DNA of 34,227 nt from VFMC01 sp039796935 (GCA_039796935.1 JBDKIV010000089.1:1-34227); one strand, 5' to 3'. Shown: positions 7,109 to 14,862, numbered from the stretch's first letter. Notes: generated from the letters alone by a model not told the origin. Translations and numbers: made by a program.

Positions 7109-8137
7109 TCATCCGCGCAAGAGTGGGCGCAGGATCTCGCCGGCGAGTTCGACCTGCTCGACGTCGTGGGCGTCGGGCATGTTGAACACGATGCCGTCGA
7201 GGCCGGCGTCGAGGAGGGTGGCGATCTGCTCGGCGATCGAGTCGGGGTCGCCGACGATGTAGGTGCCTTCGAGCCAGGCCCGTCGGTCGGGCGGCAGTTC
7301 GTCGAGCGACGACACCCCGAAGCTGCCGAAGGCCTTCTTCTGGGCCTCTTCCATGGTGCGGCCGGTGACGAAGGTACCGAGTTTGGTGCGGCAGATGGTT
7401 CGCGGGTCGCGTCCCAACCGCTCGCAGTGCCCGTCGAGGACCTGCATCAGGTGCCGTACTTGCGTGGCCCCACCGAACACGTTGCACGCGTCGGCGTACT
7501 GGGCGACCATGCGGAGCGTCTTGCGTTCGCCGCTGCCGCCGATGAGGATCGGCGGCCCGCCGGCCTGGATCGGCTTCGGCACGTTGAGTGCATCGGTCAC
7601 CTCGAACCACCTGCCCGAGAAACTGGTGCGATCGTTGACGAACATGCTCGTCACGATCTGGAGTCCTTCCTCGAGCTTCTCGAACCGGTCGGTGAAGGTG
7701 CCGAACTCGAAGCCGTACTGGCGATGTTCGAGTTCGAACCATCCGGCGCCGATGCCCCAGATGGCGCGACCTCTCGAGATGACGTCGAGGTTGCTGACGG
7801 CCTTGGCCAGGAACGCGGGATTGCGGTAGGTCATTCCGCCGACCATGGCACCGAGGCGGACGGTGCTGGTTCGTGCGGCGAGGGCGCTCAGCAGGGTGTA
7901 GGCCTCGAACATGGGCTGTTCGGGTCGGCCGAGTCCGGGCAGTTGGTAGAAGTGGTCCATCACCCAGACACTGTCGAAGCCCGATGCTTCGGCGGTGGTG
8001 GCGATGAGGGCGATCCGTTCGAACAGGTCGACGTCGGCGACACCGGGGTAGGTGAACGACGGGATCTGGAGACCCATCCGGATCAGGTCGTGTCGGCCGC
8101 GTCCGGTACCTGCGGTGGTGGGTGCGTCGTGTGCCAT
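7109..8137 (-). CDS. LLM-class F420-dependent oxidoreductase
   Basis: A 342-aa luciferase-like monooxygenase fold protein. Family features: MGLQIPSFTYPG strand, GFDSVWVMDHFYQ, STVRLGAMVGGMTYRNPAFLAK, SNLDVISRGRAIWGIGAGWFE and PPILIGGSGERKTLRMVAQYADACN. These are typical of actinobacterial TIGR03560-like F420-dependent enzymes, which use F420 or FMN to reduce or oxidise diverse substrates. I start at ATG 8137 because TAGAGT lies exactly 6 bases upstream; an alternative start at Met21 (8077) would give a more typical family N-terminus but lacks a recognisable signal. It is the first gene of a two-gene operon, with the molybdopterin oxidoreductase starting 4 bases after its stop. Substrate unknown. 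Confidence 0.88.
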   Translation of the reverse strand: MAHDAPTTAGTGRGRHDLIRMGLQIPSFTYPGVADVDLFERIALIATTAEASGFDSVWVMDHFYQLPGLGRPEQPMFEAYTLLSALAARTSTVRLGAMVGGMTYRNPAFLAKAVSNLDVISRGRAIWGIGAGWFELEHRQYGFEFGTFTDRFEKLEEGLQIVTSMFVNDRTSFSGRWFEVTDALNVPKPIQAGGPPILIGGSGERKTLRMVAQYADACNVFGGATQVRHLMQVLDGHCERLGRDPRTICRTKLGTFVTGRTMEEAQKKAFGSFGVSSLDELPPDRRAWLEGTYIVGDPDSIAEQIATLLDAGLDGIVFNMPDAHDVEQVELAGEILRPLLRG

Positions 8138-8143
8138 GCCGGG

Positions 8144-8149
8144 ACTCTA
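8144..8149 (-). promoter_or_regulatory. Leaderless-type -10 (TAGAGT)
   Basis: On the minus strand TAGAGT precedes ATG 8137 by 6 bases with no ribosome-binding site. This would drive the LLM/molybdopterin operon. Confidence 0.5.
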
Positions 8150-8351
8150 CGCCCGCCGGGGCGCCTGCATCGGCGCACTGGTCGGCTGGGAGGATCGTCG
8201 AAGAGAGTCGTTCTCGTAGCTGATGGTGATGGTGGTTCAGGTTGATTCCTGGCCCATGATGCAGACGGAGAGCGTTCGTTCAACACCAAGGGTGGCTGTT
8301 TCGACATCGAACCGTCGTTGCCGCACCCTGGATGCGGCGCTCGTCGAGGGA

Positions 8352-8357
8352 TACCGT
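8352..8357 (+). promoter_or_regulatory. Candidate -10 (TACCGT) for amidohydrolase
   Basis: TACCGT in the 263-base divergent gap 8138-8400 would give a leader of about 37 bases that contains a GCGGAGG ribosome-binding site at 8379-8385. No convincing -35 was found. Nothing else recognisable lies in this gap. Confidence 0.3.
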
Positions 8358-8400
8358 GATTTGTTCAGGTCAGCCGAGCGGAGGACGGGACGACGCCGGA

Positions 8401-10113
8401 ATGAGCTATGACATCATCATCCGCGGTGGCACCGTGGTCGACGGGACGGGTTCGCCTGCTCGTCGCGCCGACGTGGCCATCACCGGTGACCGTATCGTCG
8501 CCGTCGACGAGTCGATCGTCGACCACGCGAGTCGAGAGATCGACGCGACCGGCCGGATCGTCACACCCGGCTTCGTCGACATCCACACGCACCTCGATGC
8601 ACAGTTGGCGTGGGACCCGATCGGTTCGAGCAGCTGCTACCACGGCGTGACCAGCGTGGTGATGGGCAACTGCGGTGTCACGTTCGCTCCCTGTCGGCCC
8701 GATGACCGGGCGCTGCTCGCCGAGATGATGGAGAGCGTCGAGGACATCCCCCGCGACGCGATCATGTCGGGCCTCGCCTGGGACTGGGTCACCTACGGCG
8801 AGTACCTGGCCAGCATCGATCGGATGCCGAAGGGGATCAACGTCGGGGGCATGGTCGGCCACAGCGCCCTGCGGCAGTTCGCGATGGGGGCGCGCAGCCT
8901 CGATGCCGACCCGCCCAGCGCCGACGAGTTGGCCGTGATGGTCGACCTGCTCGACGAGGCGATGCGCGCCGGGGCGTTGGGCATCAGCACGAGTCGGACG
9001 GCCCTGCACCGTGTGCCCGACGGTCGTCCGGTGCCGGGTACCTACGCGCAGCCCGAGGAGCTGTTCGCGTTCGCCGACGTACTCGGTCGCCATGGGGTGG
9101 GTGTGTTCGAGGTGGCGGGCCGGATCGGAGAGGGCGAGCGGGGCGAGCCCGACCTGCCCGTCACCCGCGCAGAGCTGGCGTGGATGGGCGAGGCGAGCCG
9201 CCGTAGCGGTCGGCCGGTGAGCTTCGGCCTGACCCAGCACGACAGCCGGCCCGAGCTGTTCCGGCAGGTGATCGACCTGGCCAACGAGCAGAACGCGTCC
9301 GGGGCCGTCGTTCGTCCGCAGACCACGGCACGCAGCATCGGTGTGCTGTTCAGCATCGACACCCGCACGATCTTCGATCGCTGCGCCTCGTGGGCGCTGC
9401 TGCGGCAGATGCCGAACGGCAAGAAGATCGTGGCGATCCGTGACGCAGCGCTGCGCGCCAAGCTCATCGACGAGGCCGAGCACACGCCACCGTCGGTCGA
9501 TCCTGCGCAGCTGTTCATCGTCACCACAGGGGACACCGCCACCCGCTACGACCTCGATCCGTCGACGTCGCTGGCGGCCGAGGCAGAACGCCGTGGGATC
9601 AGCCCCGCAGCGTGCTACATCGAACTGCTCCTCGAGACCGATGGTCGTGTGGTCTGCAGCTATCCGTTCCTCAACCAGCAACTCGGCGCCGTCGAGTCGA
9701 TGCTCGACGACCCGCTGGTCACGCTCGGTCTGGCCGACGCCGGTGCCCACGTCGGGCAGATCCTCGATGCGAGTCAGCCGACGTTCTGGTTGACGTACTG
9801 GATCCTCGAGCGCGGCCGGTGGAGCATCGAGGAGGGGATCCGACGTCTCACCAGCGACACGGCCGACCTGTTCGGTCTGTCCGGGCGCGGCCGGTTGCAG
9901 CCCGGGGCGTGGGCCGACGTGAACGTGATCGACCTCGAGACGTTGCGCCTGGGTCCGCCCCGATACGTGAACGACTTCCCGCACGGCGCCGGCCGGTTCG
10001 TGCAGGGTGCGTCGGGGTACGATGTCACGCTGGTCAATGGCCAGGTGTTCATGGAGGGTGGCGAGCATTCAGGGGCCCTGGCAGGCCGACTCCTGACACC
10101 GTCAGCGTCCTGA
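8401..10113 (+). CDS. N-acyl-D-amino-acid deacylase-type amidohydrolase
   Basis: A 570-aa amidohydrolase-superfamily enzyme of the D-aminoacylase branch (COG3653-like). MSYDIIIRGGTVVDGTGSPA and ADVAITGDRIVAV form the small beta-sandwich domain. GFVDIHTHLDAQL carries the metal ligands H62 and H64, followed by GVTSVVMGNCGVTFAPC (NCG at 90-92, a branch hallmark), MVGHSALR, GALGISTSRT, and near the end LGLADAGAHVGQ (metal-binding Asp region), LTSDTADLFGLSGRGRL and GAWADVNVID. Family members hydrolyse N-acyl-D-amino acids or related amides using Zn. Start ATG 8401 has GCGGAGG about 15 bases upstream, a rather long spacing; an earlier start at 8332 is less likely. After the stop, an 18-base unit containing TGA is duplicated. 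Confidence 0.9.
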   Translation: MSYDIIIRGGTVVDGTGSPARRADVAITGDRIVAVDESIVDHASREIDATGRIVTPGFVDIHTHLDAQLAWDPIGSSSCYHGVTSVVMGNCGVTFAPCRPDDRALLAEMMESVEDIPRDAIMSGLAWDWVTYGEYLASIDRMPKGINVGGMVGHSALRQFAMGARSLDADPPSADELAVMVDLLDEAMRAGALGISTSRTALHRVPDGRPVPGTYAQPEELFAFADVLGRHGVGVFEVAGRIGEGERGEPDLPVTRAELAWMGEASRRSGRPVSFGLTQHDSRPELFRQVIDLANEQNASGAVVRPQTTARSIGVLFSIDTRTIFDRCASWALLRQMPNGKKIVAIRDAALRAKLIDEAEHTPPSVDPAQLFIVTTGDTATRYDLDPSTSLAAEAERRGISPAACYIELLLETDGRVVCSYPFLNQQLGAVESMLDDPLVTLGLADAGAHVGQILDASQPTFWLTYWILERGRWSIEEGIRRLTSDTADLFGLSGRGRLQPGAWADVNVIDLETLRLGPPRYVNDFPHGAGRFVQGASGYDVTLVNGQVFMEGGEHSGALAGRLLTPSAS

Positions 10114-10145
10114 GCGCCAGCAGTTCCCTGAGCGCCAGCAGTTCA
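10108..10145 (+). repeat. 18-base tandem duplication carrying a stop codon
   Basis: CCTGAGCGCCAGCAGTTC occurs twice in tandem, the first copy containing the amidohydrolase stop TGA at 10111-10113. The second TGA (10129-10131) is in the same frame. Confidence 0.8.
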
Positions 10146-10163
10146 CCGAGTGGAGGTTCCCTC

Positions 10164-10928
10164 ATGGCAGTCGTGCTGTTGCACGGAAATCCCGAGACAC
10201 CGGCCGTGTGGGCGCCGTTGACGGCTGCGTTGGTGGCATCGGGTGTCGATCGGGCGTCGATCCACGCGCCGCAGTTGCCGGGATTCGGTTGTCTCGCGCC
10301 GGACGGATTCGGTGCGACCCGTGACGAGTACGTCGAGTGGTTCACCGGTGTGCTCGAGTCGATCGTCTCGGTGTCGGGTCCCGTCGACCTGGTGCTGCAC
10401 GATTGGGGCGGCGGGATCGGCATGCGTGTCGTGTCGCTGCGCCCCGATCTGGTGCGCAGCTGGGCCTGCGACGTGCTCGGGTTGTTCCATCCCGACTACG
10501 TGTGGCACGACTTCGCGCAGATCTGGCAGACACCGGGTGCCGGCGAGGAGTACTTCGAGCAGGTGCTGGCCACGCCACTGGCAGAGCGCATCGCCGGGTA
10601 CGAGGCGATCGGGATCGCGCGGCCGACGGCCGACGAGCTGGCTGCCGCATCCGACGCCGAGATGGCCCGCTGTGTGCTGGCCCTCTACCGGTCTGCGGCG
10701 CAGCCGGCGATGGCGACCTGGGGTGCCGAGTTGGGTCCGGCCGGGTCTCGGCCCGGGCTGGCCCTGATCGCTCCGCACGACCCGTTCGTGCGCGGGCTCG
10801 ACCTCGCACCGCAGGTGGCCGAGTCGCTCGGTGCCCGGGCGATCGTCCTCGACGATCAGGGTCACTGGTGGATGTTGGGTGATCCCGAGGGCTCGGCCCG
10901 CCAGTTGATGGAGTTCTGGCAGTCGTGA
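10164..10928 (+). CDS. Haloalkane-dehalogenase-like alpha/beta hydrolase
   Basis: A 254-aa alpha/beta hydrolase with an Asp instead of Ser nucleophile. The N-terminus is HGNPETPAVW (H7-G-N9-P10); the elbow is LVLHDWGGG with D80 followed by W81; the C-terminal His lies in DDQGHWWMLGDPE. In haloalkane dehalogenases the HGNP Asn and the Trp after the nucleophile together bind halide, and both are present here. Epoxide hydrolases share the Asp nucleophile but usually use cap-domain tyrosines, which I cannot assign, so dehalogenase-like is preferred but not certain. Start ATG 10164 has a good ribosome-binding site (TGGAGGTT, 7-base spacing). The 3' end overlaps the next start as GTGA. The protein is shorter than typical dehalogenases (about 290-310 aa), mainly at the N-terminus. 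Confidence 0.75.
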   Translation: MAVVLLHGNPETPAVWAPLTAALVASGVDRASIHAPQLPGFGCLAPDGFGATRDEYVEWFTGVLESIVSVSGPVDLVLHDWGGGIGMRVVSLRPDLVRSWACDVLGLFHPDYVWHDFAQIWQTPGAGEEYFEQVLATPLAERIAGYEAIGIARPTADELAAASDAEMARCVLALYRSAAQPAMATWGAELGPAGSRPGLALIAPHDPFVRGLDLAPQVAESLGARAIVLDDQGHWWMLGDPEGSARQLMEFWQS

Positions 10929-11116
10929 CCGAGATGCTGGAGTTCGACTGCCCTCGGTGCGCCACCGCGGTGACCGAGGAGTTCTACGGGCCCTGCACGT
11001 CGTGCCGGTCCGAGCTTCGTGCCCGCTACCTGGGCGAAGGCCGCGAGGTCGAGGTGGCCGAGTACGTACCGAAGATGAACGTGACCCCCAACGCGGTGGC
11101 GCTGAAAGACGACTGA
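10925..11116 (+). CDS. Small zinc-ribbon protein, 63 aa
   Basis: Starts at GTG 10925 inside the upstream stop (GTGA), so it is translationally coupled to the dehalogenase-like gene. Four cysteines in two pairs (C9-P-R-C12 and C24-T-S-C27) make a short zinc ribbon; the rest is charged (LGEGREVEVAEYVPKMNVTPNAVALKDD). I do not recognise a named family; it resembles small conserved actinobacterial hypothetical proteins. A role as a regulator or chaperone of the upstream enzyme is possible but only contextual. The C-terminal KDD and stop lie within an 11-base tandem repeat that continues past the stop, so the last residues may vary between strains. Confidence 0.75.
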   Translation: MTEMLEFDCPRCATAVTEEFYGPCTSCRSELRARYLGEGREVEVAEYVPKMNVTPNAVALKDD

Positions 11117-11162
11117 AAGACGACTGAAAGACGACTGAGCAACCAGCTGAGAAGACGACTGA
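11099..11162 (+). repeat. 11-base tandem array spanning the zinc-ribbon stop
   Basis: Units CTGAAAGACGA repeat with TGA at 11103, 11114, 11125 and 11136, then at 11148 and 11160. The stop used is 11114-11116. Because 11 is not a multiple of 3, consecutive copies put TGA in all three frames. Confidence 0.85.
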
Positions 11163-11168
11163 GAACGC

Positions 11169-11206
11169 GACGGAGCCCCGGGGCCGATCGACCTCAGGGC
11201 TCCGTC
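11169..11206. terminator. Bidirectional terminator hairpin
   Basis: GACGGAGCCC (11169-11178) and GGGCTCCGTC (11197-11206) form a perfect 10-bp stem with an 18-base loop, placed between two convergent genes. No poly-U tract follows on either side, as is usual in high-GC actinobacteria. Confidence 0.75.
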
Positions 11207-11221
11207 AACACCTTCTCAGGT

Positions 11222-11277
11222 TGCGTGTCAGGCGTTGTGTGTCAGGCGTTGCGTGTCAGGCGTTGCGTGTCAGGCCA
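11222..11277 (-). repeat. 14-base tandem array spanning the PLDc_N-SHOCT stop
   Basis: GTGTCAGGCGTTGC-type units (plus-strand reading) repeat four times. Minus-strand TGA occurs at 11228-11230, 11242-11244, 11256-11258 and 11270-11272, the last being the stop used. The 14-base period covers all three frames. Confidence 0.85.
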
Positions 11278-11653
11278 GGATCTTGGCCTTGAGTGCGGCG
11301 TACTCGTCGGCCGAGATGGCACCGCTCTCGTGGAGCTGCTTGGCCTTTTCGAGTTCGGTCGCACTGCCGCCGGCGACGCTGCGGATGTAGTTGTCGGTGT
11401 CGTCCTTGGCTGCCTGAGCGGCCTTGTTGTTGCGCTCGGCCATGCCCTTGCCACGGGTGACGAGATAGGCGATCATCGTGATGATCGGGAAGAAGATCAG
11501 CAGCACGGCCCAGATCGCCTTGGCGACACCGCCGACGTCGTGGCTGCGGAACAGGTCGACGATGATCGTGAACATGATCATGAAGTACATGATCATCACG
11601 TAGATGACGAGGAGCGACCAGAGGATCTCTGCGAGTCCGAGGTTGGCGAGCAT
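11270..11653 (-). CDS. PLDc_N-SHOCT membrane protein
   Basis: A 127-aa protein. One amphipathic/hydrophobic helix (about 8-35, rich in Met/Ile) and a second (about 45-66; AIWAVLLIFFPIITMIAYLV) match the PLDc_N (phospholipase D N-terminal) membrane module, here without any phospholipase domain. A basic linker follows (VTRGKGMAERNNKAAQAAKDD), then a C-terminal SHOCT motif (KAKQLHESGAISADEYAALKA, split by family convention into two short helices). Such proteins are common stand-alone membrane proteins in actinobacteria; SHOCT is thought to mediate oligomerisation. Start ATG 11653; a TACAAT -10 at 11698-11703 gives a leader of roughly 40 bases. Function unknown. Confidence 0.85.
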   Translation of the reverse strand: MLANLGLAEILWSLLVIYVMIMYFMIMFTIIVDLFRSHDVGGVAKAIWAVLLIFFPIITMIAYLVTRGKGMAERNNKAAQAAKDDTDNYIRSVAGGSATELEKAKQLHESGAISADEYAALKAKILA

Positions 11654-11697
11654 GATGTACTCCGATGTGAGTCAGCCTGTGAGCTGGGGACCGCAAA

Positions 11698-11703
11698 ATT
11701 GTA
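11698..11703 (-). promoter_or_regulatory. -10 element TACAAT, overlapping divergent -10
   Basis: TACAAT on the minus strand lies in the only A/T-rich patch of the 131-base divergent gap. TAGCAT on the plus strand (11702-11707) overlaps it and could serve the 420-aa membrane protein with a leader of about 70 bases. No clear -35 boxes. Confidence 0.4.
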
Positions 11704-11784
11704 GCATGTTTACATGGTGGCCGGTGACGGTCCGCGATGGGGACCGGGTCGTCAGACACGGGTCGTGACGAACAGGAGCGATCG

Positions 11785-13047
11785 ATGAGCAACGAGACGG
11801 CGTCGGCACGTGCCGACAGCGATACTACGCCGGGACCCGCCCGTCGCAGGGGTGGCAGGGCACGCACGGTCCTCGCGACGCTCGTCGCCATCATCGCCAT
11901 GCTCGGTGTCCTCACCAGCGTGGTCGCGGTGTGGGCGCAGCGGGTGCTGTTCGATTCGGCGAGCATGGTGCGTGCCGTCGAGTCCGCCCTCGACGATCCG
12001 GAGGTGACCGACGCCTTGGCGGTGTACCTCACCGACCAGGTCTTCGTCATGGTCGACGTCGAGGCGTACCTGCTCGAGTTGGCTCCCGAGCAACTCGGAC
12101 CACTGGTCCCGGTCGTGGTCGGCGGGGCCCGTTCCGTCGTGAGCAACGAGTTCGAGAAGGTGTTGGCGAGCGAGCAGACCCGCACCGTGCTCGTCGCTGC
12201 GGTCGAGCGGAGCCACGACGCCCTCATGCGCCTGCTCGAAGGCGACGGCATGGCCGGTGGCATCACGGTCGTCGACGGTGAGGTGACGGTCAACCTGCTG
12301 CCGGTGCTGAGTCGAGGACTGATCGCCGTCCAGGACGCCGGGCTCTTCGAGGATCTCGATGTCCCCGAGTTCGCTGCCGACGGTGACCCGGCGGCCCAGA
12401 TCGCCGACCTCGAAGCGATGCTCGGGCGCGATCTGCCCGACACCACCGGCCAGTTGGTGGTGTACCGGAGCGAGGCCTTGGCACAGGGCCAGCAGAGTCT
12501 CGCCGCGGCGCAGCGGGCACTCGTGCTGTTGAAGCGGGCGATCGTGGCGCTGTTGATCGTCACCGTCGCGGCGCTCGTCGGGGCGGTGCTGCTGGCTCAT
12601 CGCCGCCGCCGGATGGCGATCGTCCTGGTGCTGTCGACCGCCGTGGTGATGCTGGTGGTACGTGCGTTGACCAAGCATGTGGCCGAGGCGGCACCGAGTC
12701 TGGCGGTCCAGCCCGGAGCGCGCGCCGCCATCCAGTCCGTCGTCGATGCGCTGGTCGCAGGACTGTTCGCCCTGGTCGAGGTGACCCTGCTCGTCAGCCT
12801 GGTCGTCGCGGTCGTGGTCTGGTTGACCGGGAACGGTCGGCGGGCTGCGTCACTGCGCGGTCGCGCCGGCACCGGTTCTGACGGTGTGCTGGCATTCGCC
12901 ACCGACCATCGTGAGGCCACGGCGGTCGTGTCGTTCGGCCTCGCCGCACTGTTGGTCACCGTGGGTGGCCTGAGTGCCGTGCCACTGGTGCTCGCGCTGG
13001 TGGCGGTGGCGATGGGTGTGTGGGCCCTGGCCTTCGCCGCCAGGTGA
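11785..13047 (+). CDS. Multi-pass membrane protein, unknown function
   Basis: A 420-aa protein from ATG 11785, preceded by CAGGAGCG (spacing about 6), which favours this start over the in-frame codon at 11737. The N-terminus is basic (ARRRGGRARTVL) before a first helix (about 28-50). A long extracytoplasmic region (51-250) includes VRAVESALDDPEVTDALAVY and VVYRSEALAQGQQSLAAAQ. Four or five further helices follow (about 253-275, 281-300, 330-360, 385-405 and 403-419). The arrangement resembles uncharacterised actinobacterial integral membrane proteins with an extracellular alpha-helical domain; I do not recognise a named family. It is followed by a convergent gene after 50 bases, so it is probably monocistronic. 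Confidence 0.75.
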   Translation: MSNETASARADSDTTPGPARRRGGRARTVLATLVAIIAMLGVLTSVVAVWAQRVLFDSASMVRAVESALDDPEVTDALAVYLTDQVFVMVDVEAYLLELAPEQLGPLVPVVVGGARSVVSNEFEKVLASEQTRTVLVAAVERSHDALMRLLEGDGMAGGITVVDGEVTVNLLPVLSRGLIAVQDAGLFEDLDVPEFAADGDPAAQIADLEAMLGRDLPDTTGQLVVYRSEALAQGQQSLAAAQRALVLLKRAIVALLIVTVAALVGAVLLAHRRRRMAIVLVLSTAVVMLVVRALTKHVAEAAPSLAVQPGARAAIQSVVDALVAGLFALVEVTLLVSLVVAVVVWLTGNGRRAASLRGRAGTGSDGVLAFATDHREATAVVSFGLAALLVTVGGLSAVPLVLALVAVAMGVWALAFAAR

Positions 13048-13099
13048 CCGACTCGCCGGTCGCTCCCGTGGCGCCGGTCGCGCCTGTGCGTGGCCGACG

Positions 13100-13294
13100 T
13101 CAGTCGCGGACGACGAAGCTGGGGCTCGACAGGCCGCCGAGGAGCGCCGACACCAGGATGCCGAGCGGCAGCGTGCCCCAGTAGCCCAGCCCGATCGACG
13201 GCGCGACGTTGCCGATGAACAACATCAGCAACCAGGTCGCCGGGAACGTGGCGATGAGCAGGACGACGATGGCGCCGAGTACTGCCTTGATCAT
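13100..13294 (-). CDS. Small two-helix membrane protein, 64 aa
   Basis: Starts at ATG 13294, chosen because a strong ribosome-binding site (CGGAGGGAGAT) ends a few bases upstream; the longer frame to 13369 adds a basic, non-conserved-looking stretch. Two hydrophobic helices (about 2-28 and 38-58) are separated by GNVAPSIGLGYWG; the protein ends SPSFVVRD. No family recognised. The clean start signal and helix pattern support a real gene. Its neighbours are a membrane protein (convergent) and DUF2252 (same strand, ending at 13464), so it may be read through from DUF2252 or have its own promoter. Confidence 0.7.
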   Translation of the reverse strand: MIKAVLGAIVVLLIATFPATWLLMLFIGNVAPSIGLGYWGTLPLGILVSALLGGLSSPSFVVRD

Positions 13295-13400
13295 GTGGAT
13301 CTCCCTCCGATTCTCGGGCTTCGGTCGTCGTGACAGGATCGACCGTGGCCGTCGCGGAGCGTAACGCAACCGCCGGGCCGGGCCGGTCCCTCGGGCTCGG

Positions 13401-13468
13401 GCCGGTGTCAGGCTGGGGTCAGGCCGGGCTCAGGCTGGGGTCAGGCCGGGCTCAGGCCGGAGCTCAGG
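13401..13468 (-). repeat. 11-base tandem array spanning the DUF2252 stop
   Basis: TCAGGCTGGGG and TCAGGCCGGGC units (plus-strand reading) alternate. Minus-strand TGA triplets lie at 13408, 13419, 13430, 13441, 13452 and 13464 (first base on the plus strand); the stop used is 13464-13466. Spacing is 11, 11, 11, 11 and 12, so all frames are covered. Confidence 0.85.
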
Positions 13469-14810
13469 CGAGCGACGCGATCAGGGCCGCATGATCGCGT
13501 TCGGTCTGGTCGGCGTAGGCCTCGGCGAAGTCGGCGACCGCCTCGGCGAATCGTGCCGAGCTGCCCAGGTAGCCACTGATCGTCGACGAGTCACCGGTAC
13601 GGGCATGTCCTCGGGCGAGCGCCCATCCGCACCAGCCTGCGTAGACCGGGAAGCCGCTGGCCGACATCGTCTCCACGTCGACACTGCCCTTCGCGTCCCA
13701 CAGCTGTCTGACGTAGTACTGGATTCCCGTGACCCGGTCGGTCGCCCAGCCGAGCAGCACGTCCGGGGTCGCCTGGAGGAGGCGTTGGCCCTCGACGACC
13801 CGACGTCCGGCATGCAGTGTCGAGTCCCGTCCAACAGCCAGGTCGGGCGCGGCTGCCCGGGCCTCTTTCACCTGCAGGAAGAGCGGCCCGCCGTTCGGAC
13901 CCTGGAACAGCCCGATCCAGCAGCGTGTTCCCACGCTGCCCACCCCGACCACCTTGCGGGCGAAGTCGACGAACCGGTACTGGTCGAACAGCGCCCGCCG
14001 GTCGCTCGCGAGTGAGCTGCGGTACTGGCGGAACACGCTCTCGAGTCGTGACTGCGTCCGCTCGACGGTGACGTGTTCGACGAGCGGCGGGTCGTCGACG
14101 ATGCGTCGCCGTCCGTCGACCATCGTGGTGAGCTTGTCGAGCGCCTTCAGATGGTTCTTCGCCACCGCCCGGTCGGTCCGCTTGGTCGTCGATTTACGCA
14201 GGGACGGGTCGAGCAGGTCGAGCAACTCGGCGACCTCGAGACGCGAGTACCAGACGTCGAGGTGGGTCATCGCCGAGTAGCGCTCCATCCAGTCCTGGTA
14301 GGCGCTGACCGCCTCGATGACGGCTCGTCGTGCCGCCACGCGATCGAGGCCCTTCGCCCGTGCCGCCACCACGATGCTCGCAGCGAGTCGTTTCACGTCC
14401 CATTCGAACGGGCCGGGTGCGGTTTCGTCGAAGTCGTTGAGGTCGAACACCAGTCGTCGTTCAGGGCTGTTGAAGACGCCGAAGTTGAGCAGATGTGCGT
14501 CGCCGCAGAGTTGGACGTGGAGTCCGCTCGATGGGGTCGTGGCGAGGTCGTGCGCCATCACCAGCGCAGCGCCGCGCAGGAAGGCGAACGGTGATGCCGC
14601 CATTCGCTCGAGACGAACCGGGACGAGTTGGGGATCGCGCGAGCGATTCTGTTCGGCGAGGGTCTCGATCGGGTCACGCCGGTCGGCCGGTGCCTCCCAG
14701 ACGGCGTGCGCCGTCCGCGGGACCCGGCTACGGACGGAGCGTCCCACCTGTCGACGCTCGGCCGGCGCCACGATCGCCGCATCGAAGGCCCTCATTCGCT
14801 CGCTGGCCAT
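13464..14810 (-). CDS. DUF2252 family protein
   Basis: A 448-aa protein with the DUF2252 signature blocks: RMAASPFAFLRGAA (69-82), VQLCGDAHLLNFG (99-111), LVFDLNDFDETAPGPFEWDVKRL (split; FDLNDFDET at 122-130), VVGVGSVGTRCWIGL (287-301) and FLQVKEA (311-317). The family has a protein-kinase/aminoglycoside-phosphotransferase-like layout: GDAH..N resembles the catalytic loop and FDLNDFD the metal-binding loop, so a small-molecule or protein kinase activity has been suggested, though no substrate is established. Length is typical. Start ATG 14810 is used; Met6 is possible. The stop lies in an 11-base tandem array. Confidence 0.9.
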   Translation of the reverse strand: MASERMRAFDAAIVAPAERRQVGRSVRSRVPRTAHAVWEAPADRRDPIETLAEQNRSRDPQLVPVRLERMAASPFAFLRGAALVMAHDLATTPSSGLHVQLCGDAHLLNFGVFNSPERRLVFDLNDFDETAPGPFEWDVKRLAASIVVAARAKGLDRVAARRAVIEAVSAYQDWMERYSAMTHLDVWYSRLEVAELLDLLDPSLRKSTTKRTDRAVAKNHLKALDKLTTMVDGRRRIVDDPPLVEHVTVERTQSRLESVFRQYRSSLASDRRALFDQYRFVDFARKVVGVGSVGTRCWIGLFQGPNGGPLFLQVKEARAAAPDLAVGRDSTLHAGRRVVEGQRLLQATPDVLLGWATDRVTGIQYYVRQLWDAKGSVDVETMSASGFPVYAGWCGWALARGHARTGDSSTISGYLGSSARFAEAVADFAEAYADQTERDHAALIASLA

Positions 14811-14862
14811 GGTCCTCGTGCTCTCGTGTTCCCGTGTGCTCGTGTCTGGCGCCGACGTTGCT

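Noticed and set aside
8365..10068. Minus-strand open frame opposite the amidohydrolase
   Set aside because: It lacks recognisable motifs; the plus strand encodes a complete D-aminoacylase-type enzyme.
11222..13468. Regularly spaced TCAGGC repeats as a CRISPR array
   Set aside because: Units of 11-14 bases are directly tandem with no unique spacers and no cas genes nearby.
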